Assembly (NCBI RefSeq): GCF_001654915.1
Contig: NZ_LXEQ01000031.1
Source of the DNA: Buttiauxella ferragutiae
Lineage (GTDB): Bacteria > Pseudomonadota > Gammaproteobacteria > Enterobacterales > Enterobacteriaceae
Direction: 5' to 3' (one strand)
Length of the DNA: 64,000 nt
Below, in pieces: positions 62,219 to 64,000 of the stretch. Within the stretch, counting starts at the first letter, position 1. Each line of letters starts with the position of its first letter. Made by a program: the position numbers and the translations under genes. Below the pieces are notes generated by a model that was not told the origin of the DNA, did not search any database, and was given only the letters and a program-made list of their open reading frames with translations.

Positions 62219-62246
62219 TTAAAAAAGGCCGACGAAAGTCGGCCTT
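62219..62246 (-). terminator. Terminator of the symporter gene
   Basis: AAGGCCGAC / GTCGGCCTT with a GAAA-type loop; on the minus strand it is followed by TTTTTT. It lies five bases beyond the symporter stop. Confidence 0.85.
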
Positions 62247-62251
62247 GAATA

Positions 62252-63559
62252 TCAGTACATGGTCACTTCAGATGCTTTAGTCGCCGGGTGTTCTAAGCCA
62301 GGCGTTTTGGCTGGAGCGTCACCACGGCAACCTTCACCGAAGTGTTCACCTTCCCAGCGGCCAACAATCGCAGCACCCATGGCGTTACTCATCACGTTAG
62401 TCGCTGAACGGCCCATATCGAGGAACGGATCGACACCCATCAGCAGAATCAAACCGGCTTCTGGAATATTGAACTGGTTGAGTGTTGCGGCGATAACCAC
62501 CATCGATGCACGTGGTACACCGGCCATGCCTTTAGAGGTCAGCATCAGGATCAACAGCATGGTGATCTGCTCGCCCATACTCAGTTCAATGTTGCAGGCC
62601 TGTGCGATAAACACAGTGGCAAAAGAGCAGTAAGCCATTGAGCCGACGAGGTTAAAGGAGTAACCGATTGGCAGTACGAAGCTGGCAATCTTCGAGGAAA
62701 CGCCAAACTTCTCCAGTTTATCGAGCGTACCCGGGAAAGCGGCTTCGGAGCTGGAAGTGGTGAAAGCCAGAAGGGCAGGTTCGAGGATTGATTTGGTCAG
62801 ACGGCCAATACACGGCCCGATGAGCATAGTGGAAAGGCCAATCAGAATGGCCCACAGCATCCCAAGGGTCAGGTAGAACTCACCCATGAAGATACCGGCG
62901 CTGACCATCACACCCAGCCCACGTTCGGCAATCAAACCCGAGATCGCTGCGAAAACGGTCAGTGGCGCAAACAGCATCACATAGCCAGTCAGCTTCAGCA
63001 TGACGTGCACCAGAGAATCGAGCACTTTCACGATTGCCTCGCCTTTCTCGCCGATTGCTGCCAGGCTGCAACCGAGGAAAATCGAGAACACCACAATTTG
63101 CAGGATTTCATTACGAGCCATCGCATCGACGATACTGGTTGGTACGGCGTGCGAGATAAACACTTTCAGAGTGAACGGTTCAGATTTAACCGCTGATAAC
63201 GCTCCGACATCGTGCGGTACAAAGTTAATGCCAGCACCTGGCTGGAAGATATTAACAATCACCAGACCCAGTGCGATGGAGAGCAGTGAGGCACAAATAA
63301 AGAGGAAGAACGTTTTAGAGAATATACGCCCCAGCGTTTTAGCATCGCCCATTTTGGCAATGCCGACCACCAGAGTAGAAATAACTAATGGCGCAATAAT
63401 CATTTTTACCATACGTAAGAATATGGTGGTAAAAATGGAAATATCGCCTGCATACGATTTTGCCGCATCAGCCGATGCCATATTATTAATGGCCACGCCT
63501 GCGATCATACCTAATATAAGGCCTAGTATGATCATCTTCGTTAAACTAATTTTCTTCAT
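62252..63559 (-). CDS. Dicarboxylate/amino acid:cation symporter (DAACS, GltP/DctA type)
   Basis: This inner-membrane symporter has 435 residues with the family motif TSSSEAAFPGTL (about 275-286), two helical hairpins and the binding-site GMAGVPRASMV and DMGRSATNVMSNA motifs. Substrates of this family are glutamate, aspartate or C4-dicarboxylates. The ATG at 63559 with GGAG six bases upstream gives the MKKISLTKM N terminus. Its place beside an exported glutaminase suggests glutamate. Confidence 0.92.
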   Translation of the reverse strand: MKKISLTKMIILGLILGMIAGVAINNMASADAAKSYAGDISIFTTIFLRMVKMIIAPLVISTLVVGIAKMGDAKTLGRIFSKTFFLFICASLLSIALGLVIVNIFQPGAGINFVPHDVGALSAVKSEPFTLKVFISHAVPTSIVDAMARNEILQIVVFSIFLGCSLAAIGEKGEAIVKVLDSLVHVMLKLTGYVMLFAPLTVFAAISGLIAERGLGVMVSAGIFMGEFYLTLGMLWAILIGLSTMLIGPCIGRLTKSILEPALLAFTTSSSEAAFPGTLDKLEKFGVSSKIASFVLPIGYSFNLVGSMAYCSFATVFIAQACNIELSMGEQITMLLILMLTSKGMAGVPRASMVVIAATLNQFNIPEAGLILLMGVDPFLDMGRSATNVMSNAMGAAIVGRWEGEHFGEGCRGDAPAKTPGLEHPATKASEVTMY

Positions 63560-63720
63560 GTTTACTCCATCGGATAATGGTTGGGTATTAAGGTGTAGGG
63601 CGGCGTGTACCCCGCAGCTACCAAGGCACACACCTGTTTATGACCAACCGCATGAATAATTTGGTGTGCTGGGATACAGCAATATTCCGCACACCATTTA
63701 ATGTTGTTGTATTATTTTTA

Positions 63721-64000
63721 CTACAGGTCGAACTGAATGCTTAATAATGGCGCATGTTGCTGGGCACCATAAACATCATTGTCACCGACGCTTCCTGAAA
63801 TAATATCGCGAGGCATGACAATCTTTACCGCGTTGGCTGGGTCAAACCAGATAATGCGGTGAACAAATTCAGGCTCGACGTGATACAAATCGGCAATAAG
63901 CTGTGGTGTTAATTGCTCAGATGCTTTTACGCGCTGATAGTCTTCACGGGTTTTAAATAAAATATCTAATACCAGTTCGTACGGTCCGGCGTTTTTAGAA
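63721..64000 (-). CDS. DUF4387 protein, N terminus cut by the window edge
   Basis: A minus-strand frame ends with TAG at 63721-63723 and is open to the edge, giving 92 residues. The sequence (SKNAGPYELVLDILF.. LTPQLIADLYHVEP.. SGSVGDNDVYGAQQHAPLLSI) matches DUF4387, a family of about 100 residues. DUF4387 genes usually neighbour an AtuA-like DUF1446 gene and glutamate mutase/methylaspartate genes, which would be beyond the edge. Only a few residues are missing. Confidence 0.88.
   Translation of the reverse strand, partial: SKNAGPYELVLDILFKTREDYQRVKASEQLTPQLIADLYHVEPEFVHRIIWFDPANAVKIVMPRDIISGSVGDNDVYGAQQHAPLLSIQFDL

Noticed and set aside
63560..63720. Riboswitch or cobalamin element between the DUF4387 gene and the symporter
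   Set aside because: There is a GGTGTGC / GCACACC hairpin, but no B12-box or other riboswitch core could be recognised.

Overview
This window is an enterobacterial chromosome segment (family Enterobacteriaceae). Gene content, order and near full-length protein similarity match the E. coli mutS / srl / recA-alaS / gshA-luxS / emr / proU / nrdHIEF neighbourhood, with genus-specific insertions. I cannot fix the genus from sequence alone. There is no insertion sequence, prophage or CRISPR array. Repeats are ERIC, REP/BIME and a CCCTCTCC-type palindrome family.

Layout. 0-7.7 kb (minus strand): mutS, then the sorbitol PTS operon srlAEBD-gutM-srlR-gutQ. 7.9-13.5 kb: the melibiose locus (melAB on minus, melR on plus), placed between srlA and an intact mltB. 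A degraded mltB fragment lies on the srl side, so the insertion left a scar. 13.5-16.2 kb: an ABC transporter of the zinc/manganese type with a Zur-like operator and a 37-codon membrane-peptide ORF in front. 16.3-26.3 kb: pncC, recA (LexA box), recX, alaS, csrA, tRNA-Ser plus four tRNA-Arg, yqaB, yqaA, gshA, the sRNA micA (minus) and luxS. 26.3-28.8 kb: an AraC-type regulator convergent with a stand-alone type II 2-isopropylmalate synthase. 28.9-42.4 kb (minus): emrRAB, ygaZH, an intact ygaY-type MFS carrier, proVWX and nrdHIEF. 42.5-47.8 kb: an AhpD-like/MocR divergent pair, a 93-bp tandem REP array, ygaM, ygaC, alaE, a YodC-like protein, and ygaP/ygaV.

47.9-55.1 kb is a 5-oxoproline utilisation island. 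A FadR-type GntR regulator is divergent from an NRAMP-like transporter, pxpA, a DUF1445 (D-glutamate cyclase-type) gene, a fused pxpB-pxpC and a biotin carboxylase-BCCP protein. The intergenic region carries what look like two NtrC sites 31 bp apart, a GntR operator and a sigma-54 promoter, so the operon is probably nitrogen controlled. 55.2-57.7 kb holds a DUF4282 protein, an ERIC with an internal insertion, a RIO-type kinase and a small exported protein.

57.9-64 kb is the edge of a second catabolic island. It has a LysR regulator, a second cobalamin adenosyltransferase, a class I fumarase (mesaconase/FumD type), an exported glutaminase, a DAACS glutamate/dicarboxylate symporter and a truncated DUF4387 gene at the right edge. 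Together these suggest adenosylcobalamin-dependent glutamate fermentation through methylaspartate and mesaconate. The glutamate mutase genes themselves would lie beyond the window.
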